The notes under the pieces are model-generated. The model ran no database searches, was not told the origin of the DNA, and saw only the letters and a list, made by a program, of their open reading frames with translations. From positions 150,329 to 214,328 of the forward strand of contig CAJTFL010000006.1 in assembly GCA_910575565.1 (NCBI GenBank): a stretch of DNA of 64,000 bases, written 5' to 3'. This stretch comes from Lachnospiraceae bacterium. GTDB lineage: Bacteria > Bacillota > Clostridia > Lachnospirales > Lachnospiraceae. This document shows, in pieces, positions 24,504 through 34,446 of the stretch; positions within the stretch are counted from its first letter, which is position 1; each line of letters begins with the position of its first letter. Made by a program: the position numbers and the translations under genes.

Positions 24504-25829
24504 ATGGATTTATTTGATTATATGCGGGAAACGGCCAAGGAGGCGGAAGCGCCTTTGGCTTCCAGGCTGCGCCCAAGAACTTTAGATGAGGTAGTGGGGC
24601 AGCAGCATATTGTGGGGAAGGACAAGCTTTTGTACCGGGCCATCAAGGCAGATCAGCTAGGCTCCCTGATTTTTTACGGCCCGCCGGGTACGGGGAAGAC
24701 CACGCTGGCGAAGGTGATTGCCAATACTACCAGCGGGGAATTCCGGCAGATTAACGCCACGGTGGCGGGGAAGAAGGATATGGAAGAGGTGGTAAAGAAT
24801 GCCCAGGACATCCGGGGGATGTACGGCAGGAAGACCATCTTGTTTGTGGATGAGATTCATCGGTTTAATAAGGGGCAGCAGGATTATCTCCTTCCCTTTG
24901 TGGAGGACGGAACCCTGATTTTAATCGGCGCTACCACGGAGAATCCGTATTTTGAGGTAAACGGGGCGCTGATTTCCCGTTCGCGGATATTTGAGCTGAA
25001 ACCTTTGGGAAAAGAGGATATTAAGGAATTGATTCGCAGGGCGGTTTACGATAAAGAGCGGGGCATGGGAGCCTATGGAGGGGAAATTGACGAAGAGGCT
25101 TTGGAATTTTTGGCGGATGCGGCAAACGGAGATGCCAGAGCCGCGTTAAATGCGGTAGAGTTAGGGATCCTGACTACCGAACGGGGCGGGGACGGGAAAA
25201 TCCACCTGGATTTGGAAACGGCTCAGGAGTGCATCCAGAAGCGGGCAGTCCGGTACGATAAAAACGGGGATAACCATTACGATACCATATCCGCCTTTAT
25301 TAAAAGCATGAGAGGCTCCGATCCGGACGCGGCGGTTTATTACTTGGCTCGGATGCTGTATGCGGGGGAGGATATTAAGTTCATTGCCAGGCGGATTATG
25401 ATCTGTGCTGCCGAGGATGTAGGGAATGCGGATCCCCAGGCGCTTTGCGTGGCGGTGGCGGCTTCCCAGGCGGTAGAGCGGATCGGGATGCCGGAGGCAC
25501 AGATTATCCTGTCCCAGGCCGCCTCCTATGTGGCTACCGCCCCCAAGAGCAATTCCGCCTGCAATGCCGTTTTTGCGGCTATGGAGGCAGTGCGCAGCAG
25601 GAGGACGGAGAGCGTGCCGCCCCATTTGCAGGACGGGCATTACCGGGGAGCGGGGAAGCTGGGGAGAGCCAAAGGATACCTTTATGCCCACGATTTCCCC
25701 AACCATTACGTGAAGCAGCAGTATCTGCCCGACGGCCTGGAAGGAACGGTGTTTTACCAGCCTTCGGATAACGGGTATGAAAAACAGATCAAGGCTCATA
25801 TGCAGTTTATCCGGGAAAATGCCCGGTAA
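24504..25829 (+). CDS. rarA: Replication-associated recombination protein RarA (MgsA)
   Basis: RarA is a AAA+ ATPase acting at stalled replication forks. The 441-residue protein begins [33 protein letters not shown], has Walker [15 protein letters not shown], Walker [11 protein letters not shown], sensor 1 GATTENPYF and arginine finger SRSRIFEL. The C-terminal part holds the tetramerisation region ([24 protein letters not shown]) and the end motif [25 protein letters not shown]. Length is standard. It follows the permease gene by 129 bases. Confidence 0.95.
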   Translation: MDLFDYMRETAKEAEAPLASRLRPRTLDEVVGQQHIVGKDKLLYRAIKADQLGSLIFYGPPGTGKTTLAKVIANTTSGEFRQINATVAGKKDMEEVVKNAQDIRGMYGRKTILFVDEIHRFNKGQQDYLLPFVEDGTLILIGATTENPYFEVNGALISRSRIFELKPLGKEDIKELIRRAVYDKERGMGAYGGEIDEEALEFLADAANGDARAALNAVELGILTTERGGDGKIHLDLETAQECIQKRAVRYDKNGDNHYDTISAFIKSMRGSDPDAAVYYLARMLYAGEDIKFIARRIMICAAEDVGNADPQALCVAVAASQAVERIGMPEAQIILSQAASYVATAPKSNSACNAVFAAMEAVRSRRTESVPPHLQDGHYRGAGKLGRAKGYLYAHDFPNHYVKQQYLPDGLEGTVFYQPSDNGYEKQIKAHMQFIRENAR

Positions 25830-25907
25830 AAAACAACTGTTCATACGGGGCATCTCCCTGCCTGTCTGAACGGTTACAGTAAAAATGCGGTTAAGGAGAG
25901 TTACGGC

Positions 25908-27236
25908 ATGATTAGCAGAAAAAAGCAGTACATAAATAAAAAGCCCCATCGGATGATCGTGGTTTCCCTGGATGCGGTGGGGACGAAAGATTTGGAACTT
26001 TTGGAAAACCTGCCCCATTTCCAGGCGCTTTTAGCCCGGGGGGCAATCTGCCGGCAGGTAAAAAGCGTCTGCCCCAGCCTGACCTACCCGGCTCATGTGA
26101 GCATCGTTACCGGCAAGCTGCCCTCCCATCATGGGATTGTCAATAATCTGCGGCTGCAGCCCTGGCGGGAGAATCCGGACTGGTTTTGGCAAAGGCGGTT
26201 TATCCGAGGAACCACCCTTTATGACGAGGCCAGGAAAGAGGGGCTGACCACCGCTTCCCTGCTGTGGCCGGTGACAGGAAGGGCGAGGATCACCTATAAT
26301 CTGCCGGAGGTGTGGGCAAACAGGCCGTGGGAGAACCAGCTTTTCGTCTCCTTTTTCAACGGGACGGCCAGGTATGAGATGGATTTATATAAGCACTACG
26401 GCCATATGCTGGATGGGATCCGCCAGCCAATGCTGGATAATTTTATCCAGTCCTCCCTTATCCGGACGCTGAAAAAATACCATCCGGACTTGACCTTGGT
26501 TCATCTGACGGATGTGGATACGAACCGCCATGAATACGGCGTTTATTCGGAGGAAGCGATGGAGGCTGTCCGGCGGCATGATATGAGGCTTGGGGAGCTT
26601 GTGAGCCTTTTGGAGCGGATGGGTGAGAAAACCACCACGAATATTGTGGTTTTGGGCGATCATTTCCAGAAGGATGTGGGCTGCGTGCTGTATCCTAATT
26701 ACCATATTGCGGAGCATGGATGGGCAGTACGGAAGGGAAACCGTCTGGCAAAGTGGAAGGTGGCGGCTCAAAACGGCGACGGCTCCTGCTATATTTACGT
26801 AAAGGACAGGAAGGATAAGGAACTAATGTTTGCGGTGGCCGGATGGCTTAAGGAATGGAAGATGCAGCCTGGCTCCGGCATCCGGGCGGTTTACACTGGG
26901 AAGCAGGCATGGGAAAAGGGCGCGGATCCGAAATGCGCGTTTATGCTGGAAGCAAAGGACGGGTTTTTCTTTAAAAACGGCTGTGAAAAGCCTTGGGAAA
27001 AGGCGGCAGAGGGAAACGGCGTCCATAGAGGGGCGCACGGGTATGATCCGGACAGTCCGGAGTACACCACCTTTTTCCTGGCTGCCGGGCCGGATTTTGA
27101 GCCTGGGGAGGAAATCCCGGAGATGTACTTGATTGATGAAGGGCCGATTTTAGCGAGGGCTTTGGGGCTGGAGCTGGAGGATGCAGACGGGGCGGTGATT
27201 AATCGGTTTTTCCGGTTTGGGCATGAGGTGGGATGA
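25908..27236 (+). CDS. Alkaline phosphatase-superfamily phosphodiesterase (NPP type)
   Basis: A 442-residue protein with the fold of nucleotide pyrophosphatase/phosphodiesterases. Metal and nucleophile residues appear as VVSLDAVG, then SVCPSLTYPAHVSIVTGKLPSHHGIVNN with the threonine nucleophile, HLTDVDTNRHEYG, and VVLGDHFQ with the later HGYDPDSPEYTTFFLAAGPDF. No signal peptide is apparent, so it may act in the cytoplasm. The substrate is unknown; nucleotide sugars, phosphonates or lipid head groups are possible for the family. Confidence 0.86.
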   Translation: MISRKKQYINKKPHRMIVVSLDAVGTKDLELLENLPHFQALLARGAICRQVKSVCPSLTYPAHVSIVTGKLPSHHGIVNNLRLQPWRENPDWFWQRRFIRGTTLYDEARKEGLTTASLLWPVTGRARITYNLPEVWANRPWENQLFVSFFNGTARYEMDLYKHYGHMLDGIRQPMLDNFIQSSLIRTLKKYHPDLTLVHLTDVDTNRHEYGVYSEEAMEAVRRHDMRLGELVSLLERMGEKTTTNIVVLGDHFQKDVGCVLYPNYHIAEHGWAVRKGNRLAKWKVAAQNGDGSCYIYVKDRKDKELMFAVAGWLKEWKMQPGSGIRAVYTGKQAWEKGADPKCAFMLEAKDGFFFKNGCEKPWEKAAEGNGVHRGAHGYDPDSPEYTTFFLAAGPDFEPGEEIPEMYLIDEGPILARALGLELEDADGAVINRFFRFGHEVG

Positions 27237-27283
27237 ACGGATGGAAGATTTTTTTATAATAATAGTTATTGCTTTTCCGTTGC

Positions 27284-27408
27284 GCCAGGCCATATTTCAT
27301 CGTCACCGCGCTCTCGCTCCGCCTTCAACGTAGCGGGCGCTAAACTCGTGAAAGACCTCGTTAAGCGCCGACGTTTCAGGAGGGGTTCCTCATGAAATAT
27401 GGTCTGGC
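27284..27408. repeat. Long imperfect palindrome 1
   Basis: GCCAGGCCATATTTCAT at 27284-27300 pairs with its near-exact complement at 27392-27408 (16 of 17). An inner pair GCGCTAAA/TTAAGCGC lies near 27340 and 27362. The region 27237-27785 between the convergent phosphodiesterase and rho genes has no credible gene. Confidence 0.65.
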
Positions 27409-27461
27409 TCCACTGCTGTACGGGCTAGCGGAGAAAGGCACTTCCCGTAAGCCAGTACCTA

Positions 27462-27596
27462 GCCGCCTGTGGTGCGTGTACACTAAGAAAACCGTATAAA
27501 ACGGCGGCACTTAGCCAGGTCTTTTCGAGCTTAGTGTCCGTTCCGTTTTATGTCGGGCGAGAGCGCGTTTTCGTGTGTACATCCACCACAGGCGGC
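27462..27596. repeat. Long imperfect palindrome 2
   Basis: GCCGCCTGTGGTG and TGTACAC at 27462-27483 are complementary to 27573-27596. Inside, CACTAAG pairs with CTTAGTG and GTATAAAACGG with CCGTTTTATGT. The nested pairing gives a long rod. It could be a repeat element or a structured RNA. Confidence 0.65.
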
Positions 27597-27785
27597 GAAC
27601 TCGTCAGCCTACGTGTCTCGTTTTAACCAGTAAACTCATCGTAAGAAACGCAGCTACCTCCATTCACTCCCAATATCTTCTGAAACAACCCTGCGTTAAA
27701 ACCATCTCCCCGGCTATCCAAGTTGACAAAGCATCAATTCCCCTCAGCTTTCCAAGTTAACAAAGCATTAAATTTTCAGGCAAAG

Positions 27786-29624
27786 CTATAAGTACCGCCG
27801 TCTGCGGATTTCATCTACAAACTCTCGGTTGCTGCGTGTTTTCGTGAACATATCCAGGATTTTTTCTACGGAATCCTCCGGTTTCATGGAGTTGGTGGCC
27901 CGGCGGATGATCTCGATGGCTTCCGCTTCCTCGCGGCTTAAGAGCAGATCGTCCCGCCTGGTTCCGGACTTTAAGATATCGATGGCCGGGAAGATCCGTT
28001 TTTCGGAAAGCTTCCGATCCAGCACCAGTTCCATATTGCCGGTTCCTTTAAATTCCTCATAGATTACATCATCCATGCGGCTGCCTGTGTCGATGAGCGC
28101 CGTTCCTAAAATGGTCAGGCTGCCGCCTTCGCGCATATTCCTGGCTGCGCCGAAGAACCGCTTAGGCATATGGAGGGCTGCCGGATCTAAGCCGCCGGAT
28201 AAGGTGCGCCCGCTGGGGGGGACTACCAGGTTGTATGCCCTGGCCAGACGGGTGATGCTGTCTAACAGTATGGTTACATCCCGGCCATGCTCCACCAGCC
28301 TTCTGGCCCGCTCGATCACCATTTCGGAAACCCGCTTATGCCTTTCCGGCAGCTCGTCGAAGGTGGAGTAGATCACTTCCACGTTTTCCCCCACAATGGC
28401 CTCTTTGATATCGGTAACTTCCTCCGGGCGTTCGTCAATCAGCAGGATAATTAAGTGCATCTTGGGCTGGTTGGTGGTGATGGCCTTGGCTACCTGCTTT
28501 AGCAGCGTGGTTTTCCCGGCTTTGGGCGGGGATACGATCAGACCGCGCTGTCCCTTGCCGATGGGAGCCATCAGATCTAAAACACGCATGGCGGTGGAAT
28601 TGCGCATCCCCGCGGTTTCCATGTGGATCCGCTCGTTGGGGAAAATCGGCGTCAGATCCTCAAAGTTAGGCCGGCGCTCCGCCACGTTTACCGGGAAGCT
28701 GTTGATGCTGGTGACGTAAAGCAAGGCGGCAAATTTTTCCGTAGCGGCTTTGACCCTGCGGTTGCCCCGAACCATGTCTCCGGTTTTCATGTTAAAGCGG
28801 CGGATTTGGGAGGGAGCCACATAGACATCGTTTTCGCCGGGGAGAAAGTTTTCACAGCGGATGAAGCCGAAGCCGTCAGGCATAACTTCCAGGATGCCGT
28901 TGGCTTCCATGCCGCTGTCCAGTTCCTGGATTTCGTCTAAATTCATCTCGATGTTTCTGCCGTCCGGGCGGGCAGCTTCCCGGATTGACGTATCCTGAGC
29001 CGTGTTTGTGCGGCTGGGATTTCCTTCCTGCCCGCTGCCTGTGCGGCTGGAAGCGCTTTCCTGCCCGTTTGCCATGCGCCCGGAAAATTCCTCCTGGCTG
29101 GTATTTGTGCGCCCTGAGCCTGCATCCTGGCTGACGCTTCGGTTTTCGTGCCGGTTTACCACCCGGATCTGCCTGCCGTCCATACGGCCTGCAAGGCGGC
29201 TTCCCGTGTTCTGATCCCTTCTGGGGGATTGGGCGTCCCTGCGTCCGTTTCCGTTATTGTTATTGCCGTTGTTCCCGAGCCTGCGGTTATTTCCTGACCG
29301 ATCCCGGTTTTCGGCCTGGGAGGCAGAGTTTCCTGTCCGTCCCCGGTTTTCTGTCTGAGGGGATGAAGGCTCTGGCCGTCTCTGGCGTTCGGTTTGCCCA
29401 GAGGAAATAGGATTCTGTCCCTGGCTTTCCCTTTGGGCCGTCTCCGCTGCCTGCTCTTTTGGCGCATTTACTTCGCTTGAGGACGCTCTGCCAGGATTTC
29501 CTTCTGCCTGGCAGAGCAGCTGAATTAAGTCGGCTTTTCGCAGGCTGCTGATGCCCTTTAAGCCTTTTTCTTTTGCCAGTTCCTTTAATTCGCTTAAAGG
29601 AAGGGCGTTTAATTGTTCGTGCAT
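27786..29624 (-). CDS. rho: Transcription termination factor Rho with a long disordered insertion
   Basis: Rho is the hexameric RNA helicase that ends transcription. The 612-residue protein starts with the Rho N-terminal helix domain ([33 protein letters not shown]), followed by about 170 residues rich in N, R, Q, S, G and E, then the RNA-binding fold ([27 protein letters not shown]) and the ATPase core with Walker [13 protein letters not shown], Walker [16 protein letters not shown], the Q-loop and [12 protein letters not shown]. The length exceeds Escherichia coli Rho (419) because of the insertion, which is known in Clostridia and linked to aggregation in some. AAGGAG precedes the ATG. Confidence 0.96.
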   Translation of the reverse strand: MHEQLNALPLSELKELAKEKGLKGISSLRKADLIQLLCQAEGNPGRASSSEVNAPKEQAAETAQRESQGQNPISSGQTERQRRPEPSSPQTENRGRTGNSASQAENRDRSGNNRRLGNNGNNNNGNGRRDAQSPRRDQNTGSRLAGRMDGRQIRVVNRHENRSVSQDAGSGRTNTSQEEFSGRMANGQESASSRTGSGQEGNPSRTNTAQDTSIREAARPDGRNIEMNLDEIQELDSGMEANGILEVMPDGFGFIRCENFLPGENDVYVAPSQIRRFNMKTGDMVRGNRRVKAATEKFAALLYVTSINSFPVNVAERRPNFEDLTPIFPNERIHMETAGMRNSTAMRVLDLMAPIGKGQRGLIVSPPKAGKTTLLKQVAKAITTNQPKMHLIILLIDERPEEVTDIKEAIVGENVEVIYSTFDELPERHKRVSEMVIERARRLVEHGRDVTILLDSITRLARAYNLVVPPSGRTLSGGLDPAALHMPKRFFGAARNMREGGSLTILGTALIDTGSRMDDVIYEEFKGTGNMELVLDRKLSEKRIFPAIDILKSGTRRDDLLLSREEAEAIEIIRRATNSMKPEDSVEKILDMFTKTRSNREFVDEIRRRRYL

Positions 29625-29639
29625 ACGTTCTCCTTATCC

Positions 29640-30018
29640 GGCTTGGCGCAAGGCCTGATGACGGCTGGCCAAGCCACTTTTTCCCGATAACTTATCTTTA
29701 TGGATATAACCAATGGTTAACTTGCCTGAACTTTAACCGACCGCAATCGCGGCCATGCCGGTTAAAATACGCGGCAAAAAGCGCTCGACTGCGAAATTTT
29801 TGATTGTCATAACGGGGATTTTCCTTAGAGTTGGAATTTATCAGAATACTACGGCTAGAATCCTGCCTTGCCTGCCTTCAATAGAAATGCAGGCGTGACA
29901 GTACGCTAATCCTTATGAAAACTCCTTTTGGAGTTTCAGACCAATATTTGCTGACTTAACCATTATAAGCGCAAAGCGGCGATAAGTAAAGCGGTTTTTC
30001 TAATTTTTGAAAAAATGA
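29640..30018. other. Intergenic region upstream of rho
   Basis: No gene is seen. On the rho strand GGCTTGG/CCAAGCC (29639-29676) forms a hairpin just before the ribosome binding site. AAACTCC-TTTT-GGAGTTT (29920-29937) is another hairpin. These may belong to the rho leader. Confidence 0.4.
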
Positions 30019-30047
30019 TTGCAATTTTAATGGAATGATGGTATACT
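30019..30047 (+). promoter_or_regulatory. SigA-type promoter of rpmE
   Basis: TTGCAA and TATACT are separated by 17 bases. The leader of about 105 bases contains a GCGGTT-GGG-AACCGC hairpin (30119-30133). Confidence 0.75.
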
Positions 30048-30158
30048 GATAAAGCTGTTTGCTTACGCAGGCATGAAAAGTTCCGGGGTGTCCTGGAAAG
30101 ATGCTTAGTGAACGTATTGCGGTTGGGAACCGCAAATCATATGAGTGAGGTGAAAAAC

Positions 30159-30365
30159 ATGAAAGAGGGAATCCATCCAAATTATTACCAGGCAAAAGTA
30201 GTATGCAACTGTGGCAATGAATTCGTAACGGGCTCCACGAAACAGGATATCCATGTGGAAATTTGTTCCAAGTGCCATCCTTTCTACACCGGCCAGCAGA
30301 AGACCGCCGCAGCCCGCGGACGTATTGATAAGTTCAATCGTAAATATGGGATTACTCCCCAGTAG
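30159..30365 (+). CDS. rpmE: Ribosomal protein bL31
   Basis: A 68-residue ribosomal protein of the large subunit. [29 protein letters not shown] and [14 protein letters not shown] show the zinc-binding form with CxC and CxxC cysteines. The ATG at 30159 follows GAGGTG by 7 bases; the in-frame ATG at 30141 is less likely. It heads the group rpmE-yqhQ-prmC-prfA. Confidence 0.96.
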   Translation: MKEGIHPNYYQAKVVCNCGNEFVTGSTKQDIHVEICSKCHPFYTGQQKTAAARGRIDKFNRKYGITPQ

Positions 30366-30479
30366 CATTGATTGTGTGAATGTAGATGAAGCGTGCTCTT
30401 ATGCGTACTCAGCGTATGGAAGAGGACGCTTTTTTTACCTGTGCGTTTTTTAAGCTGCGCAGGAAGGTGAGGTGAAAGC

Positions 30480-31421
30480 ATGAAATATTCAGGGATTGGC
30501 GGTCAGGCGGTCATCGAGGGCATAATGATGAAAAACAAAGATGAATATGCTACGGCAGTCCGCAAGCCGGACGGGCAGATTGAGGTGGCAAAGGACACGT
30601 ATGTAAGCCTGACGGAAAGGGTCAAGCTGTTTTCCCTGCCCTTTATCCGGGGGGTGTTCAGCTTTGCGGATTCCATGATCTTAGGGATGAAAACCTTAAC
30701 GTGGTCCGCCGGTTTTTTTGAAGATGATGAGGACAGCCAGCCTGGGAAGGTAGAGCAGTGGCTGGATAAGGTGTTCGGGGAAAAGCTGGAGGCGGCATTG
30801 ATGAGCCTGGTTATGGTGTTCTCCGTGGTCATGGCTATCGGAATCTTTATGGTGCTGCCCCTTCTCTTAGCAAATTTTTTTCGCCGGTTCATTCCCTCAG
30901 CAACCGTGATGGCGATCTTGGAAGGATGTATCCGGATAGGGATTTTTATCCTATATATAAAGATTATTTCCCGGATGGAGGACATCCGCCGTACCTTTAT
31001 GTACCATGGGGCGGAGCATAAATGCATCAACTGCATTGAGCACGGCCTGGAGCTGACGGTGGATAATGTGCGGAAAAGCTCTAAGCAGCACAAGCGCTGC
31101 GGAACCAGCTTTCTGCTGATCGTAATGGTGATTAGCATCTTGTTTTTCATGGTCATCCGGGTAGATACGGTGTGGTTAAGGATTGCCAGCCGGATTGTGC
31201 TGATTCCGGTGATTGCCGGGGTTTCCTATGAATTTTTAAGGCTGGCAGGCCGCAGTGACTCGCCGGTGGTAAACGTGCTCAGCCGTCCAGGGATGTGGAT
31301 GCAGAATTTAACCACCAAGGAGCCGGATGATGGCATGATTGAAGTGGCGATCCAGGCGGTGGAAGCGGTGTTTGACTGGAAGGGCTACTTGGATGAAAAT
31401 TTCCCGGGGTGGGAAGGATGA
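30480..31421 (+). CDS. yqhQ: DUF1385 membrane protein YqhQ
   Basis: A 313-residue DUF1385 protein. It opens KYSGIGGQAVIEGIMMKNKDEYATAVRKPDG, a family hallmark, and has FIRGVFSFADSMILGMKTL, RTFMYHGAEHKCINCIEHG and three to four membrane segments (VFSVVMAIGIFMVLPLLL, FLLIVMVISILFFMVI). Function is unknown; the histidine/cysteine block suggests metal binding. GAGGTG precedes ATG. The stop overlaps the start of prmC (ATGA), so translation is coupled. Confidence 0.92.
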   Translation: MKYSGIGGQAVIEGIMMKNKDEYATAVRKPDGQIEVAKDTYVSLTERVKLFSLPFIRGVFSFADSMILGMKTLTWSAGFFEDDEDSQPGKVEQWLDKVFGEKLEAALMSLVMVFSVVMAIGIFMVLPLLLANFFRRFIPSATVMAILEGCIRIGIFILYIKIISRMEDIRRTFMYHGAEHKCINCIEHGLELTVDNVRKSSKQHKRCGTSFLLIVMVISILFFMVIRVDTVWLRIASRIVLIPVIAGVSYEFLRLAGRSDSPVVNVLSRPGMWMQNLTTKEPDDGMIEVAIQAVEAVFDWKGYLDENFPGWEG

Positions 31422-32326
31422 AGGAGACGCTCCAAAGCCTTCTCCTTTCTGGCCAGGAGGAATTAAAGGAAAAAGGCGTTCCGGAACCGGATCTGGACGC
31501 AAAATATCTGCTGCTGGAAGCTTTTTGCACGGATATGGCCCATTTTCTGATGGATCGGGGAAGGGGGCTTGCAGAGACGGAGGAAAACCACAGGATGGCC
31601 GGGCGCTACCGGGAAATGATCCGGGAGCGGGCCAGGCGGGTTCCCCTGCAGCAGATTCTGGGAATCCAGGAGTTTATGGGGCTTTCCTTTTTCGTCAGCC
31701 CCCATGTGCTGATTCCCAGGCAGGATACGGAAACCTTGGTAGAGGCGGTGCTTAAGGAGCATCCGGGGGCGGGGGAGCGGGTTTTAGAGCTGTGCACCGG
31801 TTCCGGCTGCATTGCCGTCAGCCTGGCGCGCCTGGGAAAGTATGGGCAGATTACGGCCACAGACCTATCGAAAGAGGCGCTAAAGGTGGCAAGGAAAAAC
31901 TGCGAAAGCCTTTTAGGAAGGGAGCAGGGCGCATTCTGCCCGGTGGAGCTGGTGCATGGGGATTTGTTTGAGGCTCTGGGAACGAAAGAGGCTAAGTTTG
32001 ATCTGCTGGTGGCCAATCCGCCTTATATCCCCACCCAGGCTATCTTAAGGCTGGAGCCGGAGGTTCGGGACTTTGAGCCCAGGATGGCTTTGGACGGAAG
32101 GGAAGACGGCCTGGAATTTTACCGGCGGATTGTGGCAGAGTGCGGAAAATATTTAAACAAAGGAGCCGCGATTTACTTAGAAATTGGCTGTGATCAGGCG
32201 GAGGAGGTAGGCGCGCTCCTTGAACGCCATGGCTTTAAGGCTCTGCGGGTGCTCCGGGACGGGGCAGGGCTTGATCGGGTAGTGGCAGCGATATATGATG
32301 CTGCTGGTGCTGCCTTGCGGAAATAA
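31418..32326 (+). CDS. prmC: Release factor glutamine methyltransferase PrmC
   Basis: PrmC methylates the glutamine of the GGQ motif in release factors. The 302-residue protein has the N-terminal helical domain ending RVPLQQILGIQEFMGLSFFVSPHVLIPRQDTETLVEAVL, motif I VLELCTGSGCIAVSLA and the signature NPPYIPT that binds the glutamine. ATG 31418 overlaps the yqhQ stop. The next gene encodes its substrate RF1, a conserved pairing. Confidence 0.95.
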   Translation: MKETLQSLLLSGQEELKEKGVPEPDLDAKYLLLEAFCTDMAHFLMDRGRGLAETEENHRMAGRYREMIRERARRVPLQQILGIQEFMGLSFFVSPHVLIPRQDTETLVEAVLKEHPGAGERVLELCTGSGCIAVSLARLGKYGQITATDLSKEALKVARKNCESLLGREQGAFCPVELVHGDLFEALGTKEAKFDLLVANPPYIPTQAILRLEPEVRDFEPRMALDGREDGLEFYRRIVAECGKYLNKGAAIYLEIGCDQAEEVGALLERHGFKALRVLRDGAGLDRVVAAIYDAAGAALRK

Positions 32327-32413
32327 CGGTGAATTTCGATAATTCCGGTAAGGTAATACCAGAGAGGAAAAGGCATAAGCCTGATGGAGGGCGCACTGCC
32401 TTGGAATGTACTC

Positions 32414-32465
32414 TCGGAATCTCCCTTGCACCTGATTTTGAGAGCATATTGGAAATGAAAGGAGG
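32414..32465 (+). promoter_or_regulatory. Shared leader motif upstream of prfA
   Basis: TCGGAATCTC, then CCTGATTTTGAGAGCA, then AAAGGAGG precede prfA. Nearly the same sequence precedes the dCMP deaminase gene (39508-39558). TCTC and GAGA can pair around 16 bases. Confidence 0.55.
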
Positions 32466-32471
32466 ATTCTC

Positions 32472-33548
32472 ATGTTTGACCGGTTAGAAGATATTTTAAT
32501 CCATTTTGAGGAATTGATGCAGGAATTGGCAAGCCCGGGCGTTACGGAAGATCCGAAACGGTTCCAGCGGCTGATGAAGGAGCAGGCGGATTTAACGCCT
32601 CTGGTGGAAACGTATAAGGCGTATAAGCAGGCGAAGCAGACCATAGAGGACAGCCTGCTGCTTTTGGAAGAGGAAAATGACGAGGAGCTTAGGGAGTTAG
32701 CGAAGGAAGAGCTGTCTGACGGGAAAAAACAGGTGGAAAAGCTGGAATACGATCTTAAGCTTCTCCTGCTTCCCAAGGATCCTAATGACGATAAAAACAT
32801 TATCCTGGAAATTCGCGCAGGGGCGGGAGGGGATGAGGCGGCGCTTTTTGCCTCTGAGCTTTACCGGATGTACTGCAGCTACGCAGACAGCCAAAGGTGG
32901 AAGGTGGAGTTGGTCAGCGTTAATGAAAGCGGCATTGGCGGCTTCAAGGAAGTGGTGGCGATGATTAACGGAAAGGGCGCGTATTCTAAACTGAAATATG
33001 AAAGCGGCGTCCATCGGGTGCAGCGTGTGCCGGAAACGGAGTCCGGGGGAAGGATCCATACCTCCACGGCCACGGTGGCGGTAATGCCGGAAGCGGAAGA
33101 ATTTGATATTGTTATTGACGATAAGGATATCCGCATTGATGTTATGCGTGCCTCGGGAAACGGCGGCCAGTGCGTAAATACCACGGACTCTGCAGTGCGC
33201 CTGACCCATATTCCCACCGGCATTGTGATCTACAGCCAGACGGAAAAGTCCCAGCTGCAGAACAAGGAGAAAGCCTTCCGCTTGCTGCGCTCCAAGCTGT
33301 ACGATTTGGAATTGGAAAAACGCCAGAGCGCGGAGGCGGACGAACGGCGCAGCCAGATCGGCACTGGCGATCGGTCGGAAAAGATCCGCACCTATAATTT
33401 CCCCCAGGGAAGGGTGACGGATCACCGGATAAAGCTTACCTTATATAAGATTGATTCCATAATGAACGGGGATATCCAGGAGCTTTTGGATGGGCTGATC
33501 ACCGCTGACCAGGCTATGCGTTTAAGCAGGTTAAATGAAACGGCCTAG
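32472..33548 (+). CDS. prfA: Peptide chain release factor 1
   Basis: RF1 ends translation at UAA and UAG. The 358-residue protein shows [51 protein letters not shown], the catalytic loop [18 protein letters not shown] with GGQ, and the tail [26 protein letters not shown]. This pattern is RF1 rather than RF2. AAAGGAGG stands before ATG 32472. PrmC directly upstream should methylate the glutamine. Confidence 0.97.
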   Translation: MFDRLEDILIHFEELMQELASPGVTEDPKRFQRLMKEQADLTPLVETYKAYKQAKQTIEDSLLLLEEENDEELRELAKEELSDGKKQVEKLEYDLKLLLLPKDPNDDKNIILEIRAGAGGDEAALFASELYRMYCSYADSQRWKVELVSVNESGIGGFKEVVAMINGKGAYSKLKYESGVHRVQRVPETESGGRIHTSTATVAVMPEAEEFDIVIDDKDIRIDVMRASGNGGQCVNTTDSAVRLTHIPTGIVIYSQTEKSQLQNKEKAFRLLRSKLYDLELEKRQSAEADERRSQIGTGDRSEKIRTYNFPQGRVTDHRIKLTLYKIDSIMNGDIQELLDGLITADQAMRLSRLNETA

Positions 33549-33866
33549 AAACCTTGATTTTATGCGGATGTATACGAGGTGTCCGTGTATATTTCCGGTT
33601 AAGCGGTTATCACTACCCGATTGAAAGTAAGAGGTGCTGGTGTACCATAGCTGGGAAAGATGAATAAGACGGCGTAAACAACCTTTAAGGAAGCTGCTGA
33701 ATGCAGGCGAAGCAAGCCTGGCATCAGCAGCCATAGGCTGGCTTCCAGATAAAGAACCGCAGCCTATATTAGAGGTTGTACCGAACGGATTTAACAAAAT
33801 CCATCCATGTAAGATTGCATATCCATTATAAGCCAAAGATTTAGGAAAAACCAGACAAGATATTGG
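33549..33866. other. Intergenic stretch after prfA without a recognised gene
   Basis: The plus strand contains a short broken frame around 33680-33830 (reading LLNAGEASLASAAIGWLPDK) interrupted by stops on both sides. It may be a degraded coding remnant; I do not recognise the family. Confidence 0.3.
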
Positions 33867-33914
33867 CGATATCAAAAATAACCTTAAAAAAGTCTATTTT
33901 TGATATCGTTTTTT
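33867..33914 (+). terminator. Strong intrinsic terminator after prfA
   Basis: CGATATCAAAAATA pairs perfectly with TATTTTTGATATCG around 14 bases, followed by TTTTTT. It separates the prfA group from the gdpP group. Confidence 0.75.
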
Positions 33915-33987
33915 GCGTTTGGGGCAAAAATTGTCAGATGGATTTTTGGCAGAAGGCGGCCTGGCTGGCGTTTGCGTTTAATTCCCA

Positions 33988-34016
33988 TGGACGAAAACTG
34001 TAACTTATGGTATAAT
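33988..34016 (+). promoter_or_regulatory. Promoter of the gdpP-rplI-dnaB group
   Basis: TGGACG (4 of 6 to the -35 consensus) and an extended perfect -10 TATGGTATAAT are 17 bases apart. The -10 adjoins the first 109-bp tandem repeat. Confidence 0.6.
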
Positions 34017-34338
34017 CTCGGCAGAGATTATACCGTGCCGGTTCGGGTCACGGGGAGCGGGACAAGAAACCGACCGAACCGGGCACATCCCCCGGAGGGG
34101 TCATGTCCGGAGGACATGGCATAATCTCGGCAGAGATTATACCGTGCCGGTTCGGGTCACGGGGAGCGGGACAAAAAACCGACCGAACCGGGCACATCCC
34201 CCGGAGGGGTCATGTCCGGAGGACATGGCATAATCTCGGCAGAGATTATACCGTGCCGGTTCGGGTCACGGGGAGCGGGACAAAAAACCGACCGAACCGG
34301 GCACATCCCCCGGAGGGGTCATGTCCGGAGGACATGGC
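34012..34338 (+). repeat. Three 109-bp tandem repeats in the gdpP leader
   Basis: Units begin with ATAATCTCGGCAGAGATTAT at 34012, 34121 and 34230; a fourth start is cut short at 34339. Copies are almost identical. Each holds three hairpins: ATAATCTC/GAGATTAT, CCGGTTCGG/CCGAACCGG and CATGTCC/GGACATG. 109 is not a multiple of three, so the open frames here are not credible genes. Confidence 0.88.
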
Positions 34339-34446
34339 ATAATAGGAGGAAGGTATCGTTTGCTCTGGCGATGGTACTGTGGAGTTTAGCGCTGCCGGGC
34401 ATTTCGGGCAGCGCCAGGAATACGCTGAATTTGATAGGAGAGGAAT

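Noticed and set aside
34012..34338. CRISPR array
   Set aside because: The units are contiguous 109-bp tandem copies without unique spacers, and no cas genes are present.
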